This document shows positions 17,716-28,849 of a stretch of 64,000 nucleotides of DNA, piece by piece. Source of the stretch: Spirulinaceae cyanobacterium SM2_1_0 (GTDB taxonomy: Bacteria; Cyanobacteriota; Cyanobacteriia; Cyanobacteriales; Spirulinaceae); NCBI GenBank assembly GCA_012031265.1, contig JAAUTY010000017.1, positions 1 to 64,000 on the forward strand, in the 5' to 3' direction. Position 1 is the first letter of the stretch. Every line of letters begins with the position of its first letter. A program made the translations under genes and the position numbers. The notes under the pieces were generated by a model. The model was not told the DNA's origin, did not search any database, and saw only the letters and a program-made list of their open reading frames with translations.

Positions 17716-18288
17716 ATGAGACAGTCCAATCAGCCCCTGCATCTCGAATTCAATCCCGACCGCGCCTACATCGCCATCGTCTACGACGAGCGGGAAGTCG
17801 GTTTCTGCGCGCCCGAAGTGGCGGCTCGCATTGTCGAGACGTTAAACGAAGACGAGCAGATTCAGGAAGAAAATGAAACCCTAACCAAGGCGCTGCAAAT
17901 GGCTTGCCGTGACTTGCTGAAGCGGACGGGCGGTAACCCGGCTTCGGTGAATAAGCTCGTGCAGCGCTACCTAGAAAATGCTAAGCGACCCGAACATGGC
18001 ACCCGGGCACTCGCCTTTTTGCTGCGCGATCGCCAGCATGAACTAGACATCAACGACAAAGAGTTTATGCGCTTCTGCAACTCTTATCGCTTGTCTCCCA
18101 ATGAACTGCGCGACATCTATCGCGGCGCAGATGTCAACGACGAGCAGCTCAAAGTCTTGGCGCGTATCCTCGGCCGCTCGGTACAAGAGTTGATGCAGAT
18201 TCGCGACGGCTTCAGCAATAACGAAATGAGCACCCTGGCACGCATTCTCGGCACTTCGCCCCAAGAGTTGACCGAGTTGCTGAAGTAG
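17716..18288 (+). CDS. Conserved hypothetical protein with helical C-terminal repeats
   Basis: A 190-residue protein from an ATG preceded by ACAGAG. After an N-terminal part (LEFNPDRAYIAIVYDEREVGF) it is all-helical and acidic. The last 70 residues contain two related units, LKVLARILGRSVQELMQIRDG and MSTLARILGTSPQELTELLK, an internal duplication. I recognise no enzyme motif. The helix-turn units look protein-binding rather than catalytic. The gene appears intact. Confidence 0.7.
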   Translation: MRQSNQPLHLEFNPDRAYIAIVYDEREVGFCAPEVAARIVETLNEDEQIQEENETLTKALQMACRDLLKRTGGNPASVNKLVQRYLENAKRPEHGTRALAFLLRDRQHELDINDKEFMRFCNSYRLSPNELRDIYRGADVNDEQLKVLARILGRSVQELMQIRDGFSNNEMSTLARILGTSPQELTELLK

Positions 18289-18611
18289 CTTGACGCTGAG
18301 GATGCGATTACCTGAGCAGATTCAAGCTGAGCCAACGTTAAAGTTGTGCGGCGGCAGATAAGCTAATGGACATTTAGATTGCATGGCGCTTAGCTCAAAA
18401 TTCTCGCACAGCAAGGTGTCTGGTACGCATGACACGAAATTAAAATGTTCCTCAGCTTAACCTTGAACTCTCACAGATAGCCTGGCTGCCGTCCACACCA
18501 ACGCATTGTTGGACTGCCCAATATCTGCCTTCTCAAAATCTATAACTTCTTGATATTAGTCACTTCCTTCATTTTTTTGAAGCATGATAGTTTTAATCCT
18601 CTCACAAAATT

Positions 18612-18902
18612 CTAGTGAAAGGTTTGAAGATCTTTAGGTTGCTCTTGTACTCTTTTCTGAAGTTCTTCGAAATAGTACATCTCTTTTCTCGGACTATGTA
18701 TATCATCTGGCGACAAGAGAATTAGGAAGTAACGAGAGGCTAACATTTTGGGGTGAGATATTAGAGATATAGCACCTTTCCCAAGAAATACATGGAGAGT
18801 TACAAGTTGCATATCAATACTCCGGGCACTTTTTAGTTGAGAGGCTGAAACCCGCATTATACCGTTGGCTATCGAGCTTGGTGAGAAGGCTGAAACCCGC
18901 AT
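18612..18902 (-). CDS. Doubtful small ORF in AT-rich region
   Basis: A 96-codon frame that I do not recognise. Its last 50 codons (PKMLASRYFLILLSPDD, then PRKEMYYFEELQKRVQEQ) look protein-like, but the first 25 codons are encoded by the 27-bp direct repeat and read MRVSA twice. Base composition differs from neighbours. It may be a fragment of a transferred gene or a chance frame. Confidence 0.25.
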   Translation of the reverse strand: MRVSAFSPSSIANGIMRVSASQLKSARSIDMQLVTLHVFLGKGAISLISHPKMLASRYFLILLSPDDIHSPRKEMYYFEELQKRVQEQPKDLQTFH

Positions 18903-18913
18903 TCTATCGTTGG
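18842..18913. repeat. 27-bp direct repeat pair
   Basis: Two near-identical copies, 18842-18868 and 18887-18913, each beginning AGGCTGAAACCCGCATT and ending CGTTGG. They differ at two positions (ATACC versus CTATC) and start 45 bases apart. Confidence 0.8.
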
Positions 18914-18993
18914 TGAGTTAAAACTGTCCGGACTGTTGGCATATGCAATTATTCCTCAACATCTTAATTATTAGCAAATAACTATTTTTTAGA

Positions 18994-19561
18994 ATGCTAT
19001 CCCACCAAGAACTAACGCTAACCCTAGCCGCCCCCGACAACAACCCCATCCTCCTCACCCCCACCTTCCTCAAAGGCAGCGGCATCATCCCCCCCAACTC
19101 GCCCAAATCCCCTACTCTGCGAGAAGCCGCTGCGCGTCTATACCAACGGCGTTAGTCTAAAAGCCCAACCCAGCAGCCTCACCCTCAGCCAACCCCTCAG
19201 CGACCCCCTCCAACCCGACCAAATCCACATCCCCACTCTCGCGGAGCAGTAAATCCGCAGCCGGCCTAACCACGACTACCCAGGTCTCGCTATCGAGCCT
19301 CGTCCTTCACTCATCGTCCCCGACCAAGGTGACGATGCCGCCCGCGACTATATCCAGTATATCCAGAGCTTGCTCAGCCCCAACTGGTAGCGCTATAGCC
19401 CGGCTCCGCAGCGCGCTAGCCTTAGCTTGAGCGATGACTTGGGTGACCAGAAGTTCAATCTCAGGATTGCGGCGGTGCAAGTCCAATGTGACCGTCAAAC
19501 TGGGAATTACTGCTATTGGGGGAATGTAATGACGGTCGTCTCGACCCACCCTTTACAATAG
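18994..19561 (+). pseudogene. Decayed gene of a cyanobacterial protein of unknown function
   Basis: Reading + strand in successive frames restores one protein. An ATG at 18994 gives MLSHQELTLTLAAPDNNPI...LLTPTFLKGSG. After a frame change near 19110 it continues YTNGVSLKAQPSSLTLSQP to a TAA at about 19252. After that it reads RPSLIVPDQGDDAARDYIQ up to a TAG at 19388, then SLSLSDDLGDQKFNLRIAA and a final TAG at 19559. The strands are consistent with a single soluble protein of about 190 residues. At least one frameshift and two in-frame stops make it non-functional. I cannot name the family. Confidence 0.65.
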
Positions 19562-19583
19562 AGACCCGTCTCTGCCCGTAAGC

Positions 19584-22057
19584 TTGGCGACCGTGACCGA
19601 CCTTCCTGACTGGCCGCGCCTCCAAAAAGCCCTCGCCGTCGAAGCCGAGCGCGGCTTTCAAGACCTGCAAGGGAGCCAGTACCGCTTCAGCGAATTCCTG
19701 ACGCTCAGCTTCGGCAATAAGCTGCCGACGGGCGATCGCGATCAACAACGGCGTTGGCAGGAGTTTGCCAGTCGCTTCGCGGGCTATGCCGAGCTGAGCC
19801 AGGGCCAGCGCCAAACCCTGGTGGCTAGCGCCCGCCGCTTCTTGCGGGAGCTACGCCAGACGCAGACGGCGGCCGACGCCCCGCCCGCGCCGACGAAGAA
19901 AATTGCCACCTCGCCGTTGGTGGCTCAGGGCCGCCGTGACTACGCCCCACCGACTTCGCTGGCGCAATCTCTCGCTGACATCGCTGAGATTCAGCAGCGA
20001 CGGAGCTTGCGGCATTTGGAGCGCTTGGGCTTACACACGGTTCGCGATCTCCTCTTCTACTATCCCCGTGACCACATTAATTACTCGCGCCAGGTCAATA
20101 TTGCGGAGCTGGAACCAGGGGAAACGGTCACGATCGTCGGCACGGTGCGGCGCTGCAATTGTTTCACGAGTCCGCGCAATCATAAGCTGACGATTTTTGA
20201 GCTGCTGGTGCGCGATCGCAGTGCTTCGATCAAACTCAGTCGCTTTTACGCGGGCAACCGCTACACCGGTCGCGGTTGGCAAGAGTCACTCAAACGCCGC
20301 TACCCCAGCGGGGCAACTGTTGCCGCTTCGGGTTTGGTGAAACGCAACAAATACGGCATCACTCTTGATAGTCCCGAGATCGAAGTTTTAGATTCCGGCA
20401 ACGAGGGGATCGAGTCGCTGAAGATTGGCCGCATCTTGCCGGTGTACCCCCTTTCAGAAGGAATTCCCGCCGATGCGGTTAGGCAGGCGGTATTGGCGGT
20501 GTTGCCTGCGGCTGAGCGCTTGACCGACCCCTTGCCTGCCCCGATTCGCCAGCAGTATGGCTTGATCGACTTGGGGCGGCGATCGCCGCTCTCCACTTTC
20601 CCTCTGATCTCGATGCCCTCAGCCAAGCCCGCCGTCGCCTGGTTTTTGATGAGTTTTTCTTTCTGCAACTCGGCTTCCTGGAGCGCCGCGCCCAGACCAA
20701 ACAGGCGCAGACCAGCGCCGTACTTGCGCCCACCGGCCAACTGATTGACCAATTTCGGCAACTGCTGCCCTTTGCGCTCACGGATGCGCAACAGCGAGTC
20801 GTCAATGAGATTTTGCATGACCTCAATTCCACGACGCCGATGAATCGCTTGGTGCAAGGGGATGTCGGCTCGGGCAAGACGGTGGTGGCCGTGATCGCGA
20901 TTTTGGCAGCACTCCAAGCCGGTTACCAAGCAGCGCTGATGGCTCCCACTGAAGTTCTGGCGGAGCAGCATTACCAAAAGCTCGTCGGCTGGTTTAACCT
21001 GTTGCACTTGCCCGTGGAATTATTGACCGGTTCCACAAAAGTTCGCCAGCGCCGCCAACTGCTCAGCCAGTTGGCAACGGGCGAGTTGCCGCTGCTCGTC
21101 GGCACTCATGCCCTGATTGAAGATCCGGTGCAGTTTCGGCAACTCGGCCTGGTGGTCATCGATGAGCAACACCGCTTCGGGGTGCAGCAACGCGCCCGCT
21201 TGTTGGCGAAGGGGGAGTCACCGCACTTGCTGAGCCTGACGGCGACGCCGATCCCGCGCACGCTGGCGCTGACGCTGCACGGCGATTTGGATGTTTCGCA
21301 AATCGATGAGTTGCCGCCGGGTCGCCAACCCATCCAGACCACGGTGCTCGGCGGCCGTCAGCGCCCAGAGGCTTATGAGCTGATCCGGCGCGAGGTGGCG
21401 CAGGGTCGGCAGGCTTACATCATTTTTCCCGCCATCGAAGAATCGGAGAAGCTGGACATCAAGGCGGCGATCGCCGAACACCAACGTTTACAGGAAACCA
21501 TCTTTCCCGAATGCCAGGTTGGTTTGTTGCATGGACGGCTAAAAAGTAGCGAGAAGGAGGCGGCGATCGCCCGCTTCCGGGACAATGAAACGCCGATAAT
21601 CGTCTCCACGACGGTGATCGAAGTCGGAGTTGATGTCCCCAATGCCACAGTCATGGCGATCGAAAACGCGGAGCGCTTCGGCCTTTCGCAACTCCACCAG
21701 TTGCGTGGTCGGGTTGGGCGCGGCAGTCACAAGTCCTTTTGCCTGCTGATCACGGGAACCAGCAACACCGATGCCCGCCAACGCCTCAATGTCCTGGAAC
21801 AATCGCAAGACGGGTTTTTCATCGCGGAAATGGATCTGCGCCTGCGTGGGCCGGGTGAGGTGCTGGGGAAGCGGCAGTCGGGGTTAGCCGATTTTGCGCT
21901 GGCGAGCTTGGTGGAAGACCAGGAGGTGCTGAACCTCGCACGGCAGGCGGCCGAGAAGCTGATCCTCGCCGACGCGACCCTGAAGGAACTCCCGGCTTTG
22001 CGGGCCGAATTGGCGGCGCGCTACGAGAAATTGACGGGTGGGCCGGTCTTGAATTGA
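19584..22057 (+). CDS. recG: ATP-dependent DNA helicase RecG, broken by one frameshift
   Basis: Two frames together give one RecG of about 824 residues, the normal cyanobacterial length. The first runs from TTG 19584 (or GTG 19593) and includes the wedge/OB region (TVTIVGTVRRCNCF) up to GLIDLG. The second continues with AAIALHFP-like sequence, RRRLVFDEFFFLQLGFLERR, LTDAQQRVV, Walker A GDVGSGKT, DEQH, TATPIPRTLAL, and the C-terminal LRGRVGRG and LRLRGPGEVLGKRQSG. The frame changes at the GGGG run 20573-20576; one extra G there restores the protein exactly. RecG remodels stalled forks and Holliday junctions. All helicase motifs are intact, so either the sequence lacks one base or the break is recent. 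Confidence 0.9.
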
Positions 22058-22328
22058 GTCACCCTGACCAATCAGTCATCATCTCTGCCACGATCGGGTT
22101 GCGCTCGGCTCAGCTTAACTGCTACTGAGCCATGTCGGGGCGAGGGTTGGGTGATAGCTCTGATTGATGGGGTAGGGATACCGGATTGAGTGTGAGTTCC
22201 TGACCGCTCCTTTTGGTGTAGGTCGAGTTGAGGCCACAAAACCCAACCCCAGCTCGCGTTTGTCTGGGTGATGCGATCAATCATCCAACCTACGCAAGCA
22301 TGGACTTTTGGGGAGTTGTGTTGGGTAG

Positions 22329-22439
22329 CTAGTACAAGGCGGCGGCAATGAGATCCCCATTCAGGATCCGTAGGATGCCTGCATTGTCTGCACTCATCAC
22401 TCAAAACTCAGAACTCAAAATTCCGCGTAGCGGTACTAG
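22329..22439 (+). repeat. Dispersed CTAG-ended repeat, copy A
   Basis: A 111-bp unit starting CTAGTACAAGG and ending CCGCGTAGCGGTACTAG. Inside are an imperfect palindrome around CAGGATCCGTAGGATGCCTG and a run of CTCAAAA/CTCAGAA heptamers. Very similar copies lie at 59418-59528 (same strand) and 63408-63511 (opposite strand). It lies in the long non-coding stretch 22058-22552, where I see nothing else. No open frame of its own and no transposase is present, so it is MITE-like. Confidence 0.85.
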
Positions 22440-22552
22440 CCTCGCAGGTTTTGGGCAAGCATTGGGCAGCGAACCCAGATTTTTATCCGTAACAACCACT
22501 GACCACTGCCTAACACGCTTCAGCATTATCCCACTGATATTCATCAATCCTC

Positions 22553-22915
22553 ATGCGCCCTCGACGCTGCGATCGCGCCCGTCACCCGGTCAAACCCACT
22601 GTCTGGCACTGGCTCCTACTGCTCATCCTGACGCTGGTGAGCCTGATCGGACTGCAACCACCCCTGAGACGCGCGGGAATTGGAAATTGCCCTGCGTGCC
22701 CAGCTTGACATTAGCTCAGCAGCTTCCTATTCGCCTATTGGCAGCGTCGCCTGCGTGTACGTTGCCACCAACTGCGGCAGGCCCGCGCCGCCGAGCCAGC
22801 CCAGCCGAGCACTGGTAGCGAGACCAGTAATCGTGAAATCGCGACGCCGCTGGAATTACTGCGATCGCAACTGCAACACTTTACCATCGTCAAACTAAAT
22901 ACTATTGGTCTATAG
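22553..22915 (+). pseudogene. Possible gene remnant with N-terminal membrane anchor
   Basis: An ATG at 22553 opens a basic N-terminus (MRPRRCDRARHPVKP) and a hydrophobic segment (WHWLLLLILTLVSLIGLQ). Continuing in other frames gives REL-EIALRAQLDI, then FLFAYWQRRLRVRCHQLRQARAAEP and finally PLELLRSQLQHFTIVKL, ending at a TAG at 22915. This reads like a small membrane-anchored protein with two frameshifts. The family is not recognised and the reconstruction could be chance. The 340 bases between here and 23263 show no feature I can support. Confidence 0.35.
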
Positions 22916-23262
22916 AAATCCGGTGTGAATTTTGAAAACGTAGCCGAGACTTCGCTTGCGAGGGCAAGGCAAGGCATCACTGGCGGGTGCATCCCACTTT
23001 GACCCGGTGCGATCGCTCCCACCAAATAGCCACTGGATCAGGGAAACGGGACCCAAAAACTCCCCTCTTTTAAGCTATCCTTTACCCAAAAGTCGGACAA
23101 ACACAGTGCATATCTGCTTCCTGGCGTTGAGTTGCCGCCTGTACCCATTAAGCGTCGGCAGGATGCCACGTTGGATGAGGGCCGATGCGTCAGGTCGGGC
23201 ATTCTGTATATGGGTTACTCGCTGCTGCTGGCATTGATTCCCTCGCGCTCACCCAGAAAACT

Positions 23263-24356
23263 ATGCTGTCCTTCCCAGTGTCATCATTGTCTCCGAGTCA
23301 GGTGAGTCGCTCCCAGTTGTGGGCAATTCTCTTCATGGTGCTGGTCGCGCTGCCCGGTTGTCGGATCGCCGACCGCCGGCGGCTGAGGTGGAGCCAGTGA
23401 CCCCGACCCCGACGCCAACATTGGGTGCCAGTGACTCCTTGGAAGCCGCGATCGCCACGCCAGAACTCACTGCGACCCAGCCCTGGAAGATTATCTTCGC
23501 CGTCAAGGATCGCCTCGATCCGGCAACGGGGCGAATTGTTGATCCCAACTGGGAGCGGGCTTGGCAGGGTGCTCAAGTCGCCGCCGCAGATTTTGGCATC
23601 GAGGTCGTGCTCTTGCCCAACGACTGCCAGACTTGTGTTGAGGAGCAGATTCGTGCCATCGGTGCGCTGATTGCCCAGGGCGAGGCCGATGGCTTGGCGA
23701 TTGGGGCGGTGGATTCGCTGGCGCTGGTGCCCGTGGTGGAGAAGGCGATCGCCGCTGGGATTCCGGTCGTGGCGATCGATACGCCACTGAATAGCGATCG
23801 CCTCGTGACGACCGTCGGCTTTGACAATTTCACCGCCGGTCAGGTCATGGGCGAATGGGTCGCTGGGCAACTGCCAGCAGACAGCTCGGTGGCGATCTTA
23901 AACGGCCCACCTGACCACCAAAACGCGGTCGAGCGCCGAGAAGGATTTTTGGTCGGTCTGCAAGCTGGTGATCTGGACATCGTGGCGACCGCAGAGGCTG
24001 ACTGGATGACCGCGCCAGCGGCTGAGATCACGGCGGCCTGGTTGGCGCGTTATCCCGAGCTAACGGCGATCATCGCCGCCAATGACCGTATGGCGTTAGG
24101 AGCGAGCCAAGCAGCCCAGGCGGCCGGTCGTGATGATTTGCTGATCACCGGCTTCGATGCGATCGATCCCGCCTTGGCGGCGATCGCCGCCGGTCAACTT
24201 GCTGCCACCATCGACCAGCGCTCGGACTTGCAAGCGCGGCTAGCCCTGCAATTGCTGCTCCGCCATCTGGAAAGCCAGGAAACCTTTGACGCCTTCTCGA
24301 CGCTCCCTGAAACGCCACTCGTCACCCGCGAGAGCCTAGACATCCAGGACAAATGA
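23263..24356 (+). CDS. Sugar-type periplasmic binding lipoprotein, frameshifted near its N-terminus
   Basis: The ATG at 23263 opens a lipoprotein signal: SQLWAILFMVLVALPGC with lipobox LPGC at Cys33. The mature domain is in another frame, joined near 23371-23383 (GACCGCCGGCGG); one added base there gives a single 364-residue protein reading CRIADRPAAEVEP, a Thr/Pro linker, then WKIIFAVKDRLDP. The body is a type 1 periplasmic binding fold of the ribose/galactose class: DGLAIGAVDS, GIPVVAIDTPLNSD, VGFDNFTAGQVMGEWV, AIIAANDRMALGASQAAQ, ITGFDAID. No ABC ATPase or permease is adjacent, so it is an orphan receptor or feeds a transporter encoded elsewhere. Ligand unknown. Confidence 0.8.
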
Positions 24357-24430
24357 AACCGTCGTCTGCCCCAGCTCAACGCGGGCGACTGACCGCAGCA
24401 TTACCAGCAATATCCAACCTGATGGCGACA

Positions 24431-24748
24431 CTAAGCGATCTGTTTGTCAGAGCCGATACGAAATAGGGCAATGCGATTGGTATCGACCGAGATGCTGATC
24501 TTCTGAGCGAGGCGCAGCTTGGCTACGGGTTCCTCAATCAAGGCCCGTCGCCGCAGCACCGATTCCGCCAGATCGCGATCCCAACAACGGATGTGCAAAA
24601 CACCCCAACGTCGAAAAACTTTGCAGCGGCCGAGCAAGTGGAGTTGCTGAAGTTCACGCTGATTTTCGCGGTAAAAATCCCAAATCAGCCGCGTCAGTTG
24701 AGAGTATCGCCTCATGATTCGGTATTTCGCTTTACGTCGTCTTGCCAT
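24431..24748 (-). CDS. Small basic hypothetical protein
   Basis: A 105-residue, strongly basic protein; an internal ATG gives a 94-residue version starting MRRYSQLTRLIWDFY. It has LGRCKVFRRWGVLHIRCWDRDLAESVL in the centre and ISISVDTNRIALFRIG at the end. I do not recognise the family. The regular alternation of helix and strand and the gene-like codon use suggest a real gene. No signal peptide or membrane segment. Confidence 0.6.
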   Translation of the reverse strand: MARRRKAKYRIMRRYSQLTRLIWDFYRENQRELQQLHLLGRCKVFRRWGVLHIRCWDRDLAESVLRRRALIEEPVAKLRLAQKISISVDTNRIALFRIGSDKQIA

Positions 24749-25007
24749 TGAAGATCGTCAGCCCAGTGGACGCCCGCTGTTTGCAAAAAGACTTAACCTG
24801 GCGATCGCCCGCTCGAGTCCCTGCGAATGCCGCTGAAACCTTGAGGTCACTGCTTTTCAGACTCGCTGAGGAGGCGATCGCCAGATTGCGGGTTCTTAAC
24901 ACGGAATGCACCGATTGTTACAGCCGCTTAAACTCCCCCATGGAATTTTCCCAAGTTTGCAATTACCATGCTGGAAAGAGAATTCGTGCTTAATCAGGAG
25001 TTAACCC

Positions 25008-26291
25008 GTGAGTCCAGCCAACCTGATGTCATCGCCCGCGAGTGCGCCCGTTGAGGCTGACGCAGCAGCGAGTGCCTTGATGACGCGCTTCGATGACCAT
25101 GTGATGAATACTTACGGGCGCTTTCCGATTGCGATCGCCCGTGGCGAAGGCTGCCGTCTCTGGGATACCGATGGGCGCGAATACCTCGATTTTGTCGCCG
25201 GGATCGCCACCTGCACCCTTGGTCATGCCCACCCAGCGCTGATCGACGCCGTGACGCAGCAAATTCAAACCCTGCACCACGTCTCCAATCTCTACTACAT
25301 CCCACAGCAGGGCGATCTCGCCGCCTGGATTGTGGCCAACTCCTGCGCCGACCGCGCCTTCTTCTGCAACTCGGGTGCCGAGGCGAACGAGGCCGCGATC
25401 AAGCTGGCGCGCAAGTATGCCCACACCGTCCAGGACATTGACCAGCCCGTGATCCTCAGTGCTCAGGCGAGCTTCCACGGCCGGACGCTGGCAACCGTGA
25501 CCGCGACCGGGCAACCCAAATATCACAAAGGCTTCGACCCACTCCCAGCCGGCTTTGAGTACGTCCCCTACAACGATATTGACGCCCTAGAAGCAGCGGT
25601 GAGCGACATTGATGAAGGCAACCGCCGCGTCGCCGCGATCATCCTCGAACCGCTGCAAGGCGAGGGCGGCGTCAATCCGGGCGACCTCGACTACTTCCTG
25701 CGCGTCCGCAAAATCTGCGACGAGACAGGTATCTTGCTGATTCTCGACGAGGTGCAGGTAGGCATGGGCCGCACCGGCAAGCTCTGGGGGTATGAGAATC
25801 TCGGCATCGAACCCGACATTTTCACCAGCGCCAAAGGTCTGGCGGGCGGGATTCCGATCGGGGCAATGGCTTGCAAATCGTTCTGTGCTGTGTTTGAACC
25901 GGGCAACCATGCCAGCACCTTCGGCGGCAATCCTTTTGCCTGTGCGGCGGCGCTGGCTGTTGCTCGCACGCTCGAGCAAGAGGATCTGCTCAACAATGCT
26001 CTGGCACGCGGCGAGCAGCTTCGCAAACATCTGCGCGCGATCGCCCAGCAATCCCCTCACCTATTCACCGAAGCCCGTGGCTGGGGTCTGATGAATGGTT
26101 TGGCGTTACAGCCAGAGACTGATCTGACGGCGATCGCGATCGTCAAAGCGGCTCTGGAGCGTGGGCTGCTGATTGTGCCAGCTGGCCCGAAGGTGCTGCG
26201 CTTCGTGCCGCCGCTGATCGTGTCGGCGGCTGAGGTTGACCAGGCGGCTGAGGTATTGCAGGAGGCGATCGCAGCGATTACGGCATCCTGA
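25008..26291 (+). CDS. argD: Acetylornithine aminotransferase
   Basis: A 427-residue class III PLP aminotransferase from a GTG start with AGGAG 8-12 bases upstream. Conserved blocks: CNSGAEANEAAIKLAR, QASFHGRTLATVTATGQPKYHKGFDPL, LEPLQGEGGVNPGD, LILDEVQVGMGRTG (Asp that contacts the pyridine nitrogen) and FTSAKGLAGGIPIGAM with the Schiff-base Lys. HASTFGGNPFACAAALA is also typical. It converts N-acetylglutamate semialdehyde to N2-acetylornithine in arginine synthesis in the cytosol. The first 30 residues are an extension rich in Ala and Ser. It is a single-gene unit closed by a terminator. Confidence 0.95.
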   Translation: MSPANLMSSPASAPVEADAAASALMTRFDDHVMNTYGRFPIAIARGEGCRLWDTDGREYLDFVAGIATCTLGHAHPALIDAVTQQIQTLHHVSNLYYIPQQGDLAAWIVANSCADRAFFCNSGAEANEAAIKLARKYAHTVQDIDQPVILSAQASFHGRTLATVTATGQPKYHKGFDPLPAGFEYVPYNDIDALEAAVSDIDEGNRRVAAIILEPLQGEGGVNPGDLDYFLRVRKICDETGILLILDEVQVGMGRTGKLWGYENLGIEPDIFTSAKGLAGGIPIGAMACKSFCAVFEPGNHASTFGGNPFACAAALAVARTLEQEDLLNNALARGEQLRKHLRAIAQQSPHLFTEARGWGLMNGLALQPETDLTAIAIVKAALERGLLIVPAGPKVLRFVPPLIVSAAEVDQAAEVLQEAIAAITAS

Positions 26292-26330
26292 GCAGCCATG
26301 ACCGCCACAAAGTTTGGCTGATCGCTGAGC

Positions 26331-26357
26331 AACCCGGTGCCGCACGCCGGGTTTTTT
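26331..26357 (+). terminator. Rho-independent terminator of argD
   Basis: Stem AACCCGG (26331-26337) with CCGGGTT (26347-26353), extended by T residues to TTTTTT. Located 40 bases after the argD stop. Confidence 0.82.
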
Positions 26358-26556
26358 GCGGCCGGGCGATCGCGCCCAATCCCAACCGCCCCAATAGGTT
26401 CGGGAAACTGCACTTCCTGACAACCCAGCCTGACCGTCACTATAGGGTGTAAGTGATCGGGCTACGCCAGCCACCGTGAAACCCATTTCCTGCTCAGCGC
26501 GGGCGAGAGGTGCTGAATGGGGCAGTAGTTTTAAGTTCTAGTTCGGAGTAAGATTT

Positions 26557-28491
<1,935 letters not shown>

Positions 28492-28564
28492 TCGCGACTG
28501 CATCGGAGAAGTCGGTGACTGATCGCTAAATCGTTGTCACTTAAAGTTTCTGCGAATCGCCTCG

Positions 28565-28592
28565 GGATGCCTGCAAAGGCATCCTTTTTTTT
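28565..28592 (+). terminator. Rho-independent terminator of dnaK
   Basis: Perfect 8-bp stem GGATGCCT (28565-28572) with AGGCATCC (28577-28584), tetraloop GCAA, then eight T residues. Located 73 bases after the dnaK stop. The remaining 257 bases to the fabF stop hold no gene that I can support. Confidence 0.92.
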
Positions 28593-28849
28593 GCATTCTG
28601 GCTCCGGATTGCGTAGCCCTCTGGCTGGAGAATCGGGCATCACCGCAGGCGGCTGCGGTCGGTGCGATCGAGGCATTCGCAACCGAGAATGGCGATCGCC
28701 CGGTTGGAGCCTTTGATAGCGACGGCTTGGCCTGTGAGTCGGGCACGACGGACGAGCAGCGAAATGGCGAGGACTGGAGGGCCGCAGTCAGGTGAGAACC
28801 CCAACTCGTACTCCAGGCATCACCATGATGATTGGGAACGGTGAATGCA

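Larger units (their letters stand above)
18289..18993. other. AT-rich intergenic stretch with no firm gene
   Basis: About 700 bases of visibly lower GC than the flanks. Apart from the weak reading frame at 18612-18902 and the direct repeat at 18842-18913, I see no promoter, RNA gene or conserved frame. It abuts the decayed gene at 18994, so it may be remains of the same eroded locus or of an insertion. Confidence 0.6.

Noticed and set aside
24742-24993. An 83-codon + strand frame before argD
   Set aside because: It covers the argD promoter region, has no recognisable family and ends in its own odd composition; probably chance.
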